From the NCBI RefSeq assembly GCF_001612665.1, contig NZ_BDAX01000002.1:372001-436000 (forward strand): 64,000 nt of DNA, written 5' to 3'. The notes under the pieces were generated by a model. The model was not told where the DNA came from, did no database searches, and saw only the letters and a program-made list of their open reading frames with translations. Every line of letters begins with the position of its first letter. Within the stretch, counting starts at the first letter, position 1. Positions 35,415-44,212 of the stretch are shown here, piece by piece. The translations under genes and the position numbers were made by a program. This DNA comes from Nocardia alba NBRC 108234 (lineage in GTDB: Bacteria > Actinomycetota > Actinomycetes > Mycobacteriales > Mycobacteriaceae).

Positions 35415-35795
35415 GTGTCCATCGGGAAATTGGTGTCTTTCGACGGCTCACGGGGTTTCGGGTTCATTCGGCCCGATGACGGCGGGCCCGATGTGTTCGT
35501 CCACGTCAACGACATCGGCCTCGACGAGGACGAGCTGCGCCAGGGTCGCCTGTTCGAATTCGATGTGACCGAAGGTGACCGGGGCCCCAAGGCGATCAAC
35601 CTGACCGCGGTCGGACAGCCCCCCGTCGCGCCGAAAACGCGCAAGGGCGGCGACAAGCTCGGTCCCGACGAACTGCGTCAGCAGATCACCGAATTGCTGC
35701 TGGAAGCCTCCCCCGCGCTCACCGCGGCCGAGATCATCACCATCCGCGACCGGTTCACCACCTTCGCCGACGAACACGGCTGGCTCGACAGCTGA
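35415..35795 (+). CDS. Cold-shock-domain nucleic-acid-binding protein
   Basis: A 126-residue protein. Residues 1-68 are a cold-shock domain: IGKLVSFDGSRGFGFIRPDD carries RNP1 and PDVFVHVNDIGLDEDEL carries RNP2. The C-terminal half (GPDELRQQITELLLEASPAL onward) is a helical tail with no family match, so this is a longer, two-part protein, unlike the 67-residue CspA type. I place the start at GTG 35415, with AGGAG seven bases upstream; the frame is open 42 codons further, but without homology. It probably binds single-stranded RNA or DNA. Confidence 0.85.
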   Translation: MSIGKLVSFDGSRGFGFIRPDDGGPDVFVHVNDIGLDEDELRQGRLFEFDVTEGDRGPKAINLTAVGQPPVAPKTRKGGDKLGPDELRQQITELLLEASPALTAAEIITIRDRFTTFADEHGWLDS

Positions 35796-35980
35796 GCGCA
35801 CGCCCGAGCGGCTGCCCCGCCCGCCGATGCACCGCGGCGCGGACTCCCTCGGAAGGCGACAGACGCGCACTCGATGTCCGCGCACGTGTCGGTCCCCCGT
35901 CCTACGATCGCCTCACACACCGATGAATCGGGCGTGCTCGCGTCGTCGACACGGGTGAACACACCCGCGAGGAGGATCGG

Positions 35981-37060
35981 ATGGATCTACCGGTGATGCC
36001 GCCAGTGCGCCCGATGCTGGCCAAGTCGACACCGTCGCTGCCCCGCGAACCGGGACTCAGCTACGAGCCCAAGTGGGACGGCTTCCGCTGCATCGTGTTC
36101 CGTGACGGCGACGAGATCGAACTCGGCTCCCGCAACGACCGCCCGCTCACCCGGTATTTCCCCGAGCTGGCCGAGCTGCTGAAGCAGTCGTTGCCGCCAC
36201 GCTGCGTCATCGACGGGGAGATCGTGGTCGTCACCGAGCACGGTCTCGACTTCGACACCCTGCAGCAGCGGCTCCATCCGGCCGCGTCGCGGGTCGCCAA
36301 GCTCGCGGTAGAGACTCCGGCCAGTTTCGTCGCGTTCGATCTGCTCGCCCTCGGCGATCGCGATCTCACCACCGAACCCTTCGCGCGGCGGCGCGGCGAG
36401 CTCGAGTCGTTGCTCGACGCCGCGCCCGGCCGGATCCATCTCACGCCGATCACCCACGATCCCGATGTGGCTCAGGACTGGTTCACCCGGTTCGAGGGCG
36501 CGGGCTTCGACGGCGTGATGGCCAAGTCCGACGAGCTGGCCTACCTGCAGGACAAGCGAGTGATGCTCAAGATCAAGCACGAACGCACCGCCGATTGCGT
36601 GGTCGCCGGATACCGGATGCACAAGGACGGCGAGGGCGTCGGTTCGCTGCTACTCGGCCTGTTCGACGACGAGGGCCACCTGCACCATGTGGGGGTGGCC
36701 TCGAGTTTCACCGCGGCCCGGCGCCGCGAACTCCTCGGCGAACTGGCGCCGTTGCGCGAGCACGCGCTCGACGATCATCCGTGGCGCGACTGGGCCGACG
36801 CGGCCGCGCAGGCGAACGCCGACGGCAAGATGCCCGGCGGGCAGAGTCGCTGGAGCGGCGGCAAGGATCTGTCGTGGGAACCCTTGCGACCGGAATTGGT
36901 CGCCGAGGTGCGCTACGAGCACGTGCAATCGGGGCGGTTCCGCCACGGTGGACGACTGGCGCGGTTCCGGGCCGACCGCACACCCGATTCGTGTACCTAC
37001 GCCCAACTCGACGAAGTGGCACCCGCCGAACTCGACGCGATCTTCGGAGTGGCTCGATGA
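35981..37060 (+). CDS. ligC: ATP-dependent DNA ligase, LigC type
   Basis: A 359-residue ATP-dependent ligase. The adenylation motif is EPKWDGFR with Lys31 as AMP acceptor; DGEIVVV is motif III, FDLLAL motif IIIa, DGVMAKSDE motif IV and MLKIKHERTAD motif V. The C-terminal OB domain follows (GSLLLGLFDDEGHLHHVG). The length and lack of polymerase or nuclease domains fit mycobacterial LigC rather than LigD. It is followed by a polymerase-domain gene with an ATGA overlap; the two proteins probably act together in gap repair (base excision or back-up end joining). The ATG follows GAGGAGGAT. Confidence 0.92.
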   Translation: MDLPVMPPVRPMLAKSTPSLPREPGLSYEPKWDGFRCIVFRDGDEIELGSRNDRPLTRYFPELAELLKQSLPPRCVIDGEIVVVTEHGLDFDTLQQRLHPAASRVAKLAVETPASFVAFDLLALGDRDLTTEPFARRRGELESLLDAAPGRIHLTPITHDPDVAQDWFTRFEGAGFDGVMAKSDELAYLQDKRVMLKIKHERTADCVVAGYRMHKDGEGVGSLLLGLFDDEGHLHHVGVASSFTAARRRELLGELAPLREHALDDHPWRDWADAAAQANADGKMPGGQSRWSGGKDLSWEPLRPELVAEVRYEHVQSGRFRHGGRLARFRADRTPDSCTYAQLDEVAPAELDAIFGVAR

Positions 37061-38055
37061 GCGCCGCGGTGGAACTCGACATCGACGGGCGGACGCTGAG
37101 CATCAGCAATCCCGACAAGGTGTACTTCACCAAGCGCGGGGAGACCAAGCTCGACCTGGTCAACTACTACCGGGCCGTCGCCGAACCGCTGCTCGGGGTG
37201 ATCGGTGGTCGGCCGCTGCTGCTGGAACGCTATCCCGACGGGGCGTCGGGCAAGTCCTGGTTCCAGAAACGGGTGCCGAAGTCGGCGCCGGACTGGTTGC
37301 GGACCGTGGAGGTATCCACGCCGAACGGCACCACCAGCGACGCGCTGGTGGCCCACGATCTCGCGCACATCCTGTGGGCGGTGAATCAGGGCTGTCTCGG
37401 TTTCCACGTGTGGCCCAATCACGTCCCGGATCTGCGGATCGCCGACGAACTGCGCATCGACCTCGATCCCTCGCCCGGCATCGGTTTCGACGATCTGCGC
37501 CGCGCGGCGGTACTGACCCGCGCGCTGCTGGCCGAGCTCGGCCTCGACTCCGCCATCAAGACCTCGGGCTCTCGTGGCCTGCACATCTACGCGGCGCTGG
37601 AACCGCGCTGGGACGGTTACGAAGTGCGAGCGGCCGCGGTGGCGCTGGCCAGGGAACTCGAGCGCAGGCATCCCGAGGAGATCACCGCGCAGTGGTGGAA
37701 AGAGGAACGCGGCGCGCGGGTGTTCATCGACTTCAATCAGAACGCCCCGCACAAGACCGTGTTCGGCGCGTGGTCGGTGCGACCGAAGGTCGGCGGTCAG
37801 GTGTCGACGCCGATCACCTGGGCCGAACTCGACACCGTCGTCCCCGACGAACTCACCCTCGCCACCGTGCCCGCCCGCCTCGCCGAGTCGGGTGATCCCT
37901 GGGCCGGCCGGGCGCCGCAATCGATCGAACCGCTCCTGGCGATGTCGGAGCGCGACATGGCGGCGGGGCTGATGGACGCGCCATGGCCACCGCAGTATCC
38001 GAAGATGCCGAACGAGCCGCCGCGGGTGCAACCGAGCCGGGCCAAGAAGGACTGA
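37057..38055 (+). CDS. LigD-type primase-polymerase (PolDom) protein
   Basis: A 332-residue archaeo-eukaryotic primase-like polymerase as found in LigD and in stand-alone partners of LigC. NPDKVYFTKRGETKLDLVNY opens the family, RIDLDPSPG holds the two metal-binding Asp, IKTSGSRGLHIYA has the Ser-Arg-His nucleotide site, and FIDFNQNAPHKTVFGAWSVR holds the third acidic residue and the end of the core. It fills short gaps, prefers ribonucleotides in its relatives, and lacks nuclease and ligase domains. The ATGA overlap with ligC implies coupled translation. Confidence 0.92.
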   Translation: MSAAVELDIDGRTLSISNPDKVYFTKRGETKLDLVNYYRAVAEPLLGVIGGRPLLLERYPDGASGKSWFQKRVPKSAPDWLRTVEVSTPNGTTSDALVAHDLAHILWAVNQGCLGFHVWPNHVPDLRIADELRIDLDPSPGIGFDDLRRAAVLTRALLAELGLDSAIKTSGSRGLHIYAALEPRWDGYEVRAAAVALARELERRHPEEITAQWWKEERGARVFIDFNQNAPHKTVFGAWSVRPKVGGQVSTPITWAELDTVVPDELTLATVPARLAESGDPWAGRAPQSIEPLLAMSERDMAAGLMDAPWPPQYPKMPNEPPRVQPSRAKKD

Positions 38056-38058
38056 GCG

Positions 38059-38766
38059 CTATTCGGAGGTCCAGGCGGACCACACCGCGGCGCTGCCCTT
38101 GCCCTCGCACACGAGCGCGTGGTTGTCGGAGGTACGACCCGACTTGTCCACCGAGGGATCGCACTTCGCCCCCGCGGTGTAGTACGACCCCGACACCTTG
38201 AACGGCCCTGACCAGGTGTAACCGCTCGCCCCGCGCAGGCACAGCAAGGTCGCGCCATCGGCCGCGACGCCGAGCAGACCGGCCTTGTCCGCGGCGCACT
38301 CCGTGCCCTTCGCGACGACGCCGACCTTCTCACCACCGCCCGCCGGACTCGTCACCGGGGCGGCTTCGGTCACCGTCGGTGCGGCGACGGAGGTCACCGC
38401 TGCCGGTGTGGTCGTCGCCGCCGATTGGGCCAGGGTCGGAACCGCCACGTCCAACCCGCCGAACACGGCGAGCCCGACCACTACCGCCACCGCCACCTCG
38501 CAAATACCGAGCAGCAACGCGAGCATCGCGATCCCCCGCCCGCGCGGATGCCCGAACGACAACAGCCCGAACACGATCGCGATCGGGAACAGCAGCACCA
38601 GCGCGGCCGCGAGCGCCACCATCGCGTACGGATTCACCCGCGGTTGGTCACCGTGACGGCCACCCGCCGCGCTCTCCGTGCTGACCTGCGGCCAGCGCTG
38701 ACCGTCCCAGCGCCGATCGTCGGACTCCTGCTCGAGGCCGTCGTCCCATTCCTCGTACCGTGCCAT
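38059..38766 (-). CDS. DUF4190-type membrane-anchored protein
   Basis: A 235-residue protein. The first 55 residues are cytoplasmic and acidic. Two helices follow (VNPYAMVALAAALVLLFPIA and GIAMLALLLGICEVAVAVVV), separated by the GHPRGRG loop typical of DUF4190. After a Thr/Ala/Pro linker comes an outside domain with four cysteines (GTECAAD, LLCLRG, AKCDPS, VCEGKG), which could form two disulfides. I chose the ATG at 38766 because the actinobacterial family begins with MARYEEWDD-type residues; an in-frame ATG lies 12 codons upstream. It is convergent with the polymerase gene. Function unknown. Confidence 0.75.
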   Translation of the reverse strand: MARYEEWDDGLEQESDDRRWDGQRWPQVSTESAAGGRHGDQPRVNPYAMVALAAALVLLFPIAIVFGLLSFGHPRGRGIAMLALLLGICEVAVAVVVGLAVFGGLDVAVPTLAQSAATTTPAAVTSVAAPTVTEAAPVTSPAGGGEKVGVVAKGTECAADKAGLLGVAADGATLLCLRGASGYTWSGPFKVSGSYYTAGAKCDPSVDKSGRTSDNHALVCEGKGSAAVWSAWTSE

Positions 38767-39027
38767 CAACCCCGAGTCCCTCTCCGATCTCCCCGGGCGC
38801 ACAACGAAACAGGTGCGACGCCGGGTTACGCGACGAGAATAGGGACTCAGAGCCCGTGAGAACAGCTCAAACGCGAAATAGGGTCACAGTGGCATAACGT
38901 GTCACAACACCGCGGCCCGCCCGGTAACGAACCGGCTAACGCCCTTACCTCGGTACCCGCGACGGGTTCATGCTGGTAATCAAGTGCGGTGCACCATCGC
39001 GCACTCCTTGGCTCGCGAGGAGGAACC

Positions 39028-39381
39028 ATGTCCGACAGCACGCCTCCGGCAGACCGCGCCTGGCATTCCCAAGCCGGCGATCTACTGGCCGACGACTACA
39101 ACGTTCCCGGCATCATCATGTGCGCGATCGGGGTGGTCGGGCTTGCTTGCACCCTCGTGGCGGCGGGAACCGAGCACACCGGATGGGCGATCGCGGCCGC
39201 GATCATGACGCTACTTTTCATCGGCGGCGGTGTCGGTGCGTTGCTGTTCGAGCATCATCGGGAGAGGAAGATCGAACAGGCGCTCGGCCGCACCGGCCAT
39301 GCGCCCGGCCACGCCGGACCCCAGCGCTACGGTGCCGCACCGATCGAGACGCGACGCTCGGACAGCGAGCCCGATTCCTAG
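39028..39381 (+). CDS. Small membrane protein, possibly UsfY-like
   Basis: A 117-residue protein with two helices (about residues 28-48 and 53-75), flanked by a polar N-terminus and a charged tail starting FEHHRERKIEQAL. The architecture resembles UsfY of mycobacteria, a small protein of the SigF locus, but this is tentative. GCGAGGAGGAACC before the ATG at 39028 fixes the start. It is convergent with the TetR gene; the stops overlap by four bases. Confidence 0.6.
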   Translation: MSDSTPPADRAWHSQAGDLLADDYNVPGIIMCAIGVVGLACTLVAAGTEHTGWAIAAAIMTLLFIGGGVGALLFEHHRERKIEQALGRTGHAPGHAGPQRYGAAPIETRRSDSEPDS

Positions 39382-40034
39382 CCTTCGCCCGCGTCCGCGG
39401 TCGGTTCCGGCTCGGTGATCAGGACGCTGGGAATCGTCACGGTGATCATCGTGAGCAAGGTGTCGGCCAGCAGGCGATGCACCTGTGCCCTGGTGAGGGT
39501 CGCGCGCATGATCCATTCGCGCCCGGCGACCTTCACCAGACCCGCGTAGGCGAGTACCAGCGCACGCGATGGTGCGCTGTCGGCCAGATCCGCGCGCCCG
39601 ATCATCACCAGCATCCGTTCGGCGGCGGCGTCGTCGGCCTGGTCGAGGATCTGCTGCACCTCGGGGTCGTCACCGACCCCCTCGTGGCTGGTGACCTTCA
39701 CCCAGGTGGTGCCGTGTTCGGCGATGGTGTCGAGCAACCAGCCCACGATCGAGTCGACTCGTTCGCCCGGTGTGCCCTCGGGAATGGACACCTTGTCCTG
39801 CCGGGGCAGGGTCACCATCCGACGCACCACCGCCAGATACAGGTCCCGCTTGTTGCCGAAATAGTGGTTGATCAGGCCACGGGCCACCCCCGCGCGCTGG
39901 GCCAGTTCCGCGGTCGACACCGCGGCGTAGGGCCGTTCCCCGAACATGCCGATGGCACACGCCAGGATCTGCGCTCGTCGCTCGTCGGGTTCGAGCCTGC
40001 GCCTGCGCGGCGCGTCTGCGGTGTCGATGTCCAG
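39378..40034 (-). CDS. TetR family regulator with unclear start codon
   Basis: About 218 residues. ERRAQILACAIGMFGERPYA, then VSTAELAQRAGVARGLINHY and FGNKRDLYLAVV, are the TetR HTH. The C-terminal part is helical. The frame is open well upstream, but I find no ATG or GTG in a sensible place: the candidates are CTG at 40034, ATT at 40043 (GGAG eight bases upstream) or TTG at 40136. The ATG and GTG nearby are in another frame, so a frameshift or sequencing slip is possible. It is divergent from the zinc-ribbon SDR gene and is the natural candidate to control it. Confidence 0.75.
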   Translation of the reverse strand: MDIDTADAPRRRRLEPDERRAQILACAIGMFGERPYAAVSTAELAQRAGVARGLINHYFGNKRDLYLAVVRRMVTLPRQDKVSIPEGTPGERVDSIVGWLLDTIAEHGTTWVKVTSHEGVGDDPEVQQILDQADDAAAERMLVMIGRADLADSAPSRALVLAYAGLVKVAGREWIMRATLTRAQVHRLLADTLLTMITVTIPSVLITEPEPTADAGEG

Positions 40035-40167
40035 CGGGGAAATCGCGGTTCTCCGTCGAGTTCGATAACCGTCGCGCGGTTGCAGCGACGGCCCATCACG
40101 ATACCCAGCGGGTCGCTCGCGCGGCCAATGCGACAATAGATGTCGTCCACCGCTCCCGCACGAAGGA

Positions 40168-41613
40168 ATGTCGCACTCCCCGATGACCGAGAACATGATC
40201 GATCCGGATGAGTTGGCGACCTGTCTGCGAGTACTGGAACGCGCCGGGCAGCTGGAGAAGGAACACCCCGACTCCATCGCCGTGCAGCGCGCCGTCGGAC
40301 ATATGTTCAAGAAGCTCAAGCACCGCCGCCGCATCGAGGCCAGGGAACAGGTCTCCTCGAACGACCGGGCCGTCATCGCCGCGACCGCGACCGGGTCCCC
40401 GCAGCGCATCGACGACGAGACCGCGGGCATCCCGATCAGTTCGTCCACCGCGGGCGCCAGCGCGGGCACCCTGCTCAAGGCCCGTCCCTGCTACATCTGC
40501 AAGCAGAAGTACACCCAGGTCGACGCGTTCTACCACCAGCTGTGTCCCGACTGCGCCGCCGCGAGCCACACCAAGCGCGACGCCCGCACCGACCTGTCCG
40601 GCAAACGCGCCCTGCTCACCGGTGGTCGCGCCAAGATCGGCATGTACATCGCGTTGCGCCTGCTGCGCGACGGCGCGCACACCACCATCACCACCCGCTT
40701 CCCCAACGACGCGATCCGCCGCTTCGCCGCGATGGAGGACAGCGCCGACTGGCTGCACCGGCTGCGCGTGGTCGGCATCGATCTCCGTGATCCCGCGCAG
40801 GTGGTCGCCCTCGCCGACGACGTCGCCGCACAGGGCCCGCTCGACATCCTGATCAACAACGCGGCCCAGACCGTGCGCCGATCGGCGGGCGCCTACAGCG
40901 CCCTGGTCGACGCCGAGACCGCGCCGCTGCCCGCGGGCACGCTGCCGGAGATGGTCACCTTCGGCAAGACCATGCAGGCACACCCCACCGCGCTCACCGC
41001 CTCCCTCACCCCGTCGCTGTCGGCCCGCGATGTCGCCGAACTCGCGCTGGTGGCCGGTTCGGCCACCCCGGAGCGGATCGCGGCGGGCGTGGCCATCGAC
41101 GCCGGTGGTCTGGTTCCCGATCTCGCGCACACCAACAGCTGGGTGCAGACCGTCGGCGAGGTGGAGGCGACCGAACTTCTCGAGGTGCAGCTGTGTAATT
41201 CGGTCGCGCCGTTCATCCTGGTGTCGCGGTTGCGCCCGGCGCTGGCCGCCGCGGCGGGCAGGCGCAAGTACGTGGTCAATGTCTCGGCGATGGAAGGCCA
41301 GTTCGGCCGCGGCTACAAGGGCCCGGGGCACCCGCACACCAATATGGCCAAGGCCGCGCTCAACATGCTCACCCGCACCAGCGCGCTCGAGATGTTCGAG
41401 GCCGACTCGATCCTGATGACCGCGGTCGACACCGGCTGGATCACCGACGAACGTCCGCACTTCACCAAGATCCGCCTCGCCGAGGAGGGCTTCCACGCCC
41501 CGCTCGATCTCGTCGACGGCGCCGCCCGCGTCTACGACCCGATCGTGCAGGGCGAGGACGGTGTCGATCTGTACGGCTGCTTCCTGAAGGATTACCGGCC
41601 TTCGCCCTGGTGA
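40168..41613 (+). CDS. Zinc-ribbon/SDR fusion protein lacking the catalytic Tyr
   Basis: A 481-residue protein. Residues 1-100 are helical and charged. Residues 108-129 hold a CYIC...CPDC four-cysteine site (Cys108, 111, 126, 129), a probable zinc ribbon. The rest is a short-chain dehydrogenase fold: RALLTGGRAKIGMYIALRLL, LDILINNAAQT, VNVSAMEGQFGRGYKGPGHP and TNMAKAALNML. In the YxxxK site the Lys is at 395 but the Tyr position is Thr391. The fold should still bind NAD(P), but classical proton relay is missing. ATGs at codons 6 and 10 are alternative starts. Such fusions occur across actinobacteria and plants with unknown function. Confidence 0.8.
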   Translation: MSHSPMTENMIDPDELATCLRVLERAGQLEKEHPDSIAVQRAVGHMFKKLKHRRRIEAREQVSSNDRAVIAATATGSPQRIDDETAGIPISSSTAGASAGTLLKARPCYICKQKYTQVDAFYHQLCPDCAAASHTKRDARTDLSGKRALLTGGRAKIGMYIALRLLRDGAHTTITTRFPNDAIRRFAAMEDSADWLHRLRVVGIDLRDPAQVVALADDVAAQGPLDILINNAAQTVRRSAGAYSALVDAETAPLPAGTLPEMVTFGKTMQAHPTALTASLTPSLSARDVAELALVAGSATPERIAAGVAIDAGGLVPDLAHTNSWVQTVGEVEATELLEVQLCNSVAPFILVSRLRPALAAAAGRRKYVVNVSAMEGQFGRGYKGPGHPHTNMAKAALNMLTRTSALEMFEADSILMTAVDTGWITDERPHFTKIRLAEEGFHAPLDLVDGAARVYDPIVQGEDGVDLYGCFLKDYRPSPW

Positions 41614-41682
41614 CGCAAGCGATGCCGAACCGGAATGATGATCATGATGCCGCCGGGTGGCGCCGCTACATATCCTGAGTAG

Positions 41683-42057
41683 GTGCCGTTCCGGGTGCTG
41701 GCCGACGTTGTCGCCGTCACCCACGTCGCGTTCATCGCGTACGTGGTCGCCGGCGGTTTCCTGGCGTGGCGATGGCCGCGCACGATCGGCCCGCACGCGC
41801 TGGCCGTGGCGTGGGGCTTCGGCACCATCCTGATCGGCTTCGACTGCCCCCTCACCTACGCCGAGAACTGGGCTCGCCGACGAGCCGGGGTCGGCGAGTT
41901 GCCCGCCGCCGGGTTCATCGACCACTACCTCACCGGGGTGATCTACCCCGACAGCGCGCTCGGCTCGGTGCGCGCGCTCGCCGCGCTGGCGGTGCTCGTA
42001 TCGTGGCTCGGCTACGCGCGCCGGTATCAGCGTCGACTCAGCTCGCGTGTCGTGTGA
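41683..42057 (+). CDS. DUF2784 family membrane protein
   Basis: A 124-residue integral membrane protein with three predicted helices. LADVVAVTHVAFIAYVVAGG, the GFDCPLTYAENWARRRAG loop and FIDHYLTGVIYP are the conserved blocks of DUF2784. Function unknown. The start is GTG. The following CoA-transferase-like gene is on the same strand 101 bases on. Confidence 0.85.
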   Translation: MPFRVLADVVAVTHVAFIAYVVAGGFLAWRWPRTIGPHALAVAWGFGTILIGFDCPLTYAENWARRRAGVGELPAAGFIDHYLTGVIYPDSALGSVRALAALAVLVSWLGYARRYQRRLSSRVV

Positions 42058-42158
42058 TCTCCCCGCGCGACCGCGGTATCCGAACCCACTTGGGTCGCAG
42101 CCGTATTCACACTCACATCACACTCCTCGCCGCCGTCACCGCAACTAGGCTGGTGGAT

Positions 42159-43526
42159 GTGATCACCGCGCAGCAGCTCGTCGACGCCTACGAGACGGGA
42201 CTCGGACTCCCGCCGTCGAGCGATGCCGAGGTGCCGGACCCCGGTGCGCGCTTGGCGGCCACCCTCCCGGTGTGGGCGCTCGCGGCGGGGTCGGTCGCGG
42301 CGGCGAGCGCGGCCGCGAATCGGGTCCGGGTCGCACACGCGCTGCCCACCCGCCCTGTTCGCCTCGATGTCGACCGGGTGAGCGCGGCGTTCAGCAGCGA
42401 ACGACTGTTCCGGCGAGGCGGTAGCGCGCCCGTGTTCTTCGCCGACCTGTCGGGCTTCTTCCCCACCGCCGACGGCTGGGTGCGCACCCACGCGAACTAC
42501 CCCCATCACCGGCAACGACTGTTGCGCGCGCTCGAACTCCCGGCATCGAGTGACGCCGCCGGGCTCACGGCCAGGTTTTCCGTGATGAAGGGCGCCGAGA
42601 TCGAAGACGCCGCCGCTGCCGCGGGGGCCATCGCGGCACGGGTCCGCACCGAGGGCGATTGGGCGGATAGCCCGATGGGCCGTGCGGCCGCCTTCGGGCC
42701 GTTGGTCGCGGTCGATACTCGCACGTCGACCACGCGCCGGCCGGGTGCGCGGGCGCACGTCGCGACGGTCGAGCGGCCGCTGACCGGTATTCGCGTACTC
42801 GACCTCACCCGCGTCCTCGCGGGCCCGGTGGCCACCCGAACGCTGGCTCTGCTCGGCGCAGACGTGCTGCGCGTCGACCCACCGCAGCTACCCGAGATCG
42901 ACTGGCAGTTCGCCGACAACTGCCAGGGCAAACGCTCGACACTGCTCGATCTCCGCAGCGACCTGGCGACCTTCGAGGCCCTTCTCGCGGAGGCTGATGT
43001 GCTGGTCACCGGCTATCGCCCGGGCGCCCTCGCCGCAGCCGGTGTCCACGCGGCCGGACGATCCGGTCTGATCGAGGCCTCCGTTTCGGCCTGGGGTACC
43101 AGTGGACCGTGGGGTGAGCGACGCGGTTTCGACAGTATCGTCCAGGCGGCCTCCGGCATCTCGTTGCTCGAGGGCACACCGGATCGCCCCGGCGCGCTTC
43201 CGGCCCAGGCACTGGACCACGGGTCGGGCTACCTGCTGGCCGCCGCCGTCATGGACGCCCTGGTGGCTCGCACCGATGACGGTTTCGGCCGCGGCATCCG
43301 GGTGTCGCTGGCGCGCACGGCGTCCTGGCTGCTGACCGCGGGCGACCGCTGTCCCGACCATCCCGCCGCGACACCGCCGAAACCGGGGTCGACTGTCACC
43401 CACAGCGAACTGGTCACGGCCGCACCGGTATTCGCCGATTACGACGACTACCGCTGGCCGGCGCCACCCTACGGATCAGCGCAGCCGTTCTGGGTGGAAG
43501 CGCCCGATCACTACCACCGCCCGTGA
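42159..43526 (+). CDS. CaiB/BaiF-type (family III) CoA-transferase-like protein
   Basis: A 455-residue protein. The C-terminal half from about residue 205 starts with the family III hallmark LTGIRVLDLTRVLAGPVATR and continues ALLGADVLRVDPPQL, GKRSTLLDLRSD and EASVSAWGTSGPWGERRGFD. The N-terminal 200 residues look like a second, more degenerate part of the same fold, which is also seen in mycobacterial relatives. These enzymes move CoA between carboxylic acids; the donor and acceptor are unknown. The frame extends upstream over the preceding gene. I chose GTG at 42159 (another GTG lies two codons earlier). Confidence 0.78.
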   Translation: MITAQQLVDAYETGLGLPPSSDAEVPDPGARLAATLPVWALAAGSVAAASAAANRVRVAHALPTRPVRLDVDRVSAAFSSERLFRRGGSAPVFFADLSGFFPTADGWVRTHANYPHHRQRLLRALELPASSDAAGLTARFSVMKGAEIEDAAAAAGAIAARVRTEGDWADSPMGRAAAFGPLVAVDTRTSTTRRPGARAHVATVERPLTGIRVLDLTRVLAGPVATRTLALLGADVLRVDPPQLPEIDWQFADNCQGKRSTLLDLRSDLATFEALLAEADVLVTGYRPGALAAAGVHAAGRSGLIEASVSAWGTSGPWGERRGFDSIVQAASGISLLEGTPDRPGALPAQALDHGSGYLLAAAVMDALVARTDDGFGRGIRVSLARTASWLLTAGDRCPDHPAATPPKPGSTVTHSELVTAAPVFADYDDYRWPAPPYGSAQPFWVEAPDHYHRP

Positions 43527-43536
43527 CCGGCCGCGC

Positions 43537-44106
43537 TCACGCCCCCGTGAGCGCGCGGACCGCCAGGGCGAGCTGATCACCGTCGAGGGCCACCTCGTTC
43601 GGATCCAGCAACGACAGCATCCCGAGCCCCTGGGCGATCACGAAATACATCCGCCCGATCGCGGCGGCCTGCGCGGCATCGAGCTCGGGGTGGGCCGCCC
43701 GCACGTGGGCACCGAGGTCGTCGAACGCGCCGGACAGCTGGTCGCCCAGCTGTGCCCGCGCGTCATCGGAACGCACGATCCGCACGATGTTCTCCAGACT
43801 CGCCGACATCGCCTCGCGATTGCCCGCGAACACCTCGGGCATTCCGTTCCACAGCAGCGCGAGCCCCTCCAGCGGTGACTTGCCCGCGCCCGCGGCGATC
43901 AGCTCGTCCATCGCGTCACCGATCGAGGTACCGAGCGCTTCGCTGAGCGCCTCGGTGACGAGGCGATCCTTCGATCCGAAGTGGTAGCCGATCGCGGCCA
44001 GGCTCACCCCCGCCGCGGCGGCGATATCGCGCGCGGTGGCCTTCGCGACGCCGCGCTCGAGAATTACCTTGCGCGCCCCCGCCAGTAGATCTTCTCGATT
44101 TCCCAT
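43537..44106 (-). CDS. TetR family transcriptional regulator
   Basis: A 189-residue repressor. NREDLLAGARKVILERGVAK, then ATARDIAAAAGVSLAAIGYH and FGSKDRLVTEAL, make up the HTH. The C-terminal part is a TetR_C-type helical domain. I chose the ATG at 44106; another lies three codons upstream. It is divergent from the FAD monooxygenase gene, and the gap holds a 16-bp perfect palindrome with further half-sites, so it almost certainly controls that gene and itself. Confidence 0.9.
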   Translation of the reverse strand: MGNREDLLAGARKVILERGVAKATARDIAAAAGVSLAAIGYHFGSKDRLVTEALSEALGTSIGDAMDELIAAGAGKSPLEGLALLWNGMPEVFAGNREAMSASLENIVRIVRSDDARAQLGDQLSGAFDDLGAHVRAAHPELDAAQAAAIGRMYFVIAQGLGMLSLLDPNEVALDGDQLALAVRALTGA

Positions 44107-44136
44107 GTTCAGCACCCTACCCGATCGTCTGAGACG

Positions 44137-44185
44137 TTTGTTCTAGACATACGTGCAAATCTTTGTTAGACATATGTCTAAGACA
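44137..44185. promoter_or_regulatory. TetR operator region
   Basis: TTAGACATATGTCTAA at 44166-44181 is a perfect 16-bp palindrome. A related partial copy, TTTGTTCTAGACATACGT, lies at 44137-44154, and TTTGTTAGACATATGT at 44162-44177 repeats its pattern about 25 bases on. The region lies between the TetR start (44106) and the monooxygenase start (44213). Confidence 0.78.
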
Positions 44186-44212
44186 TTCGTACATCAGACG
44201 GGAAACATCATC

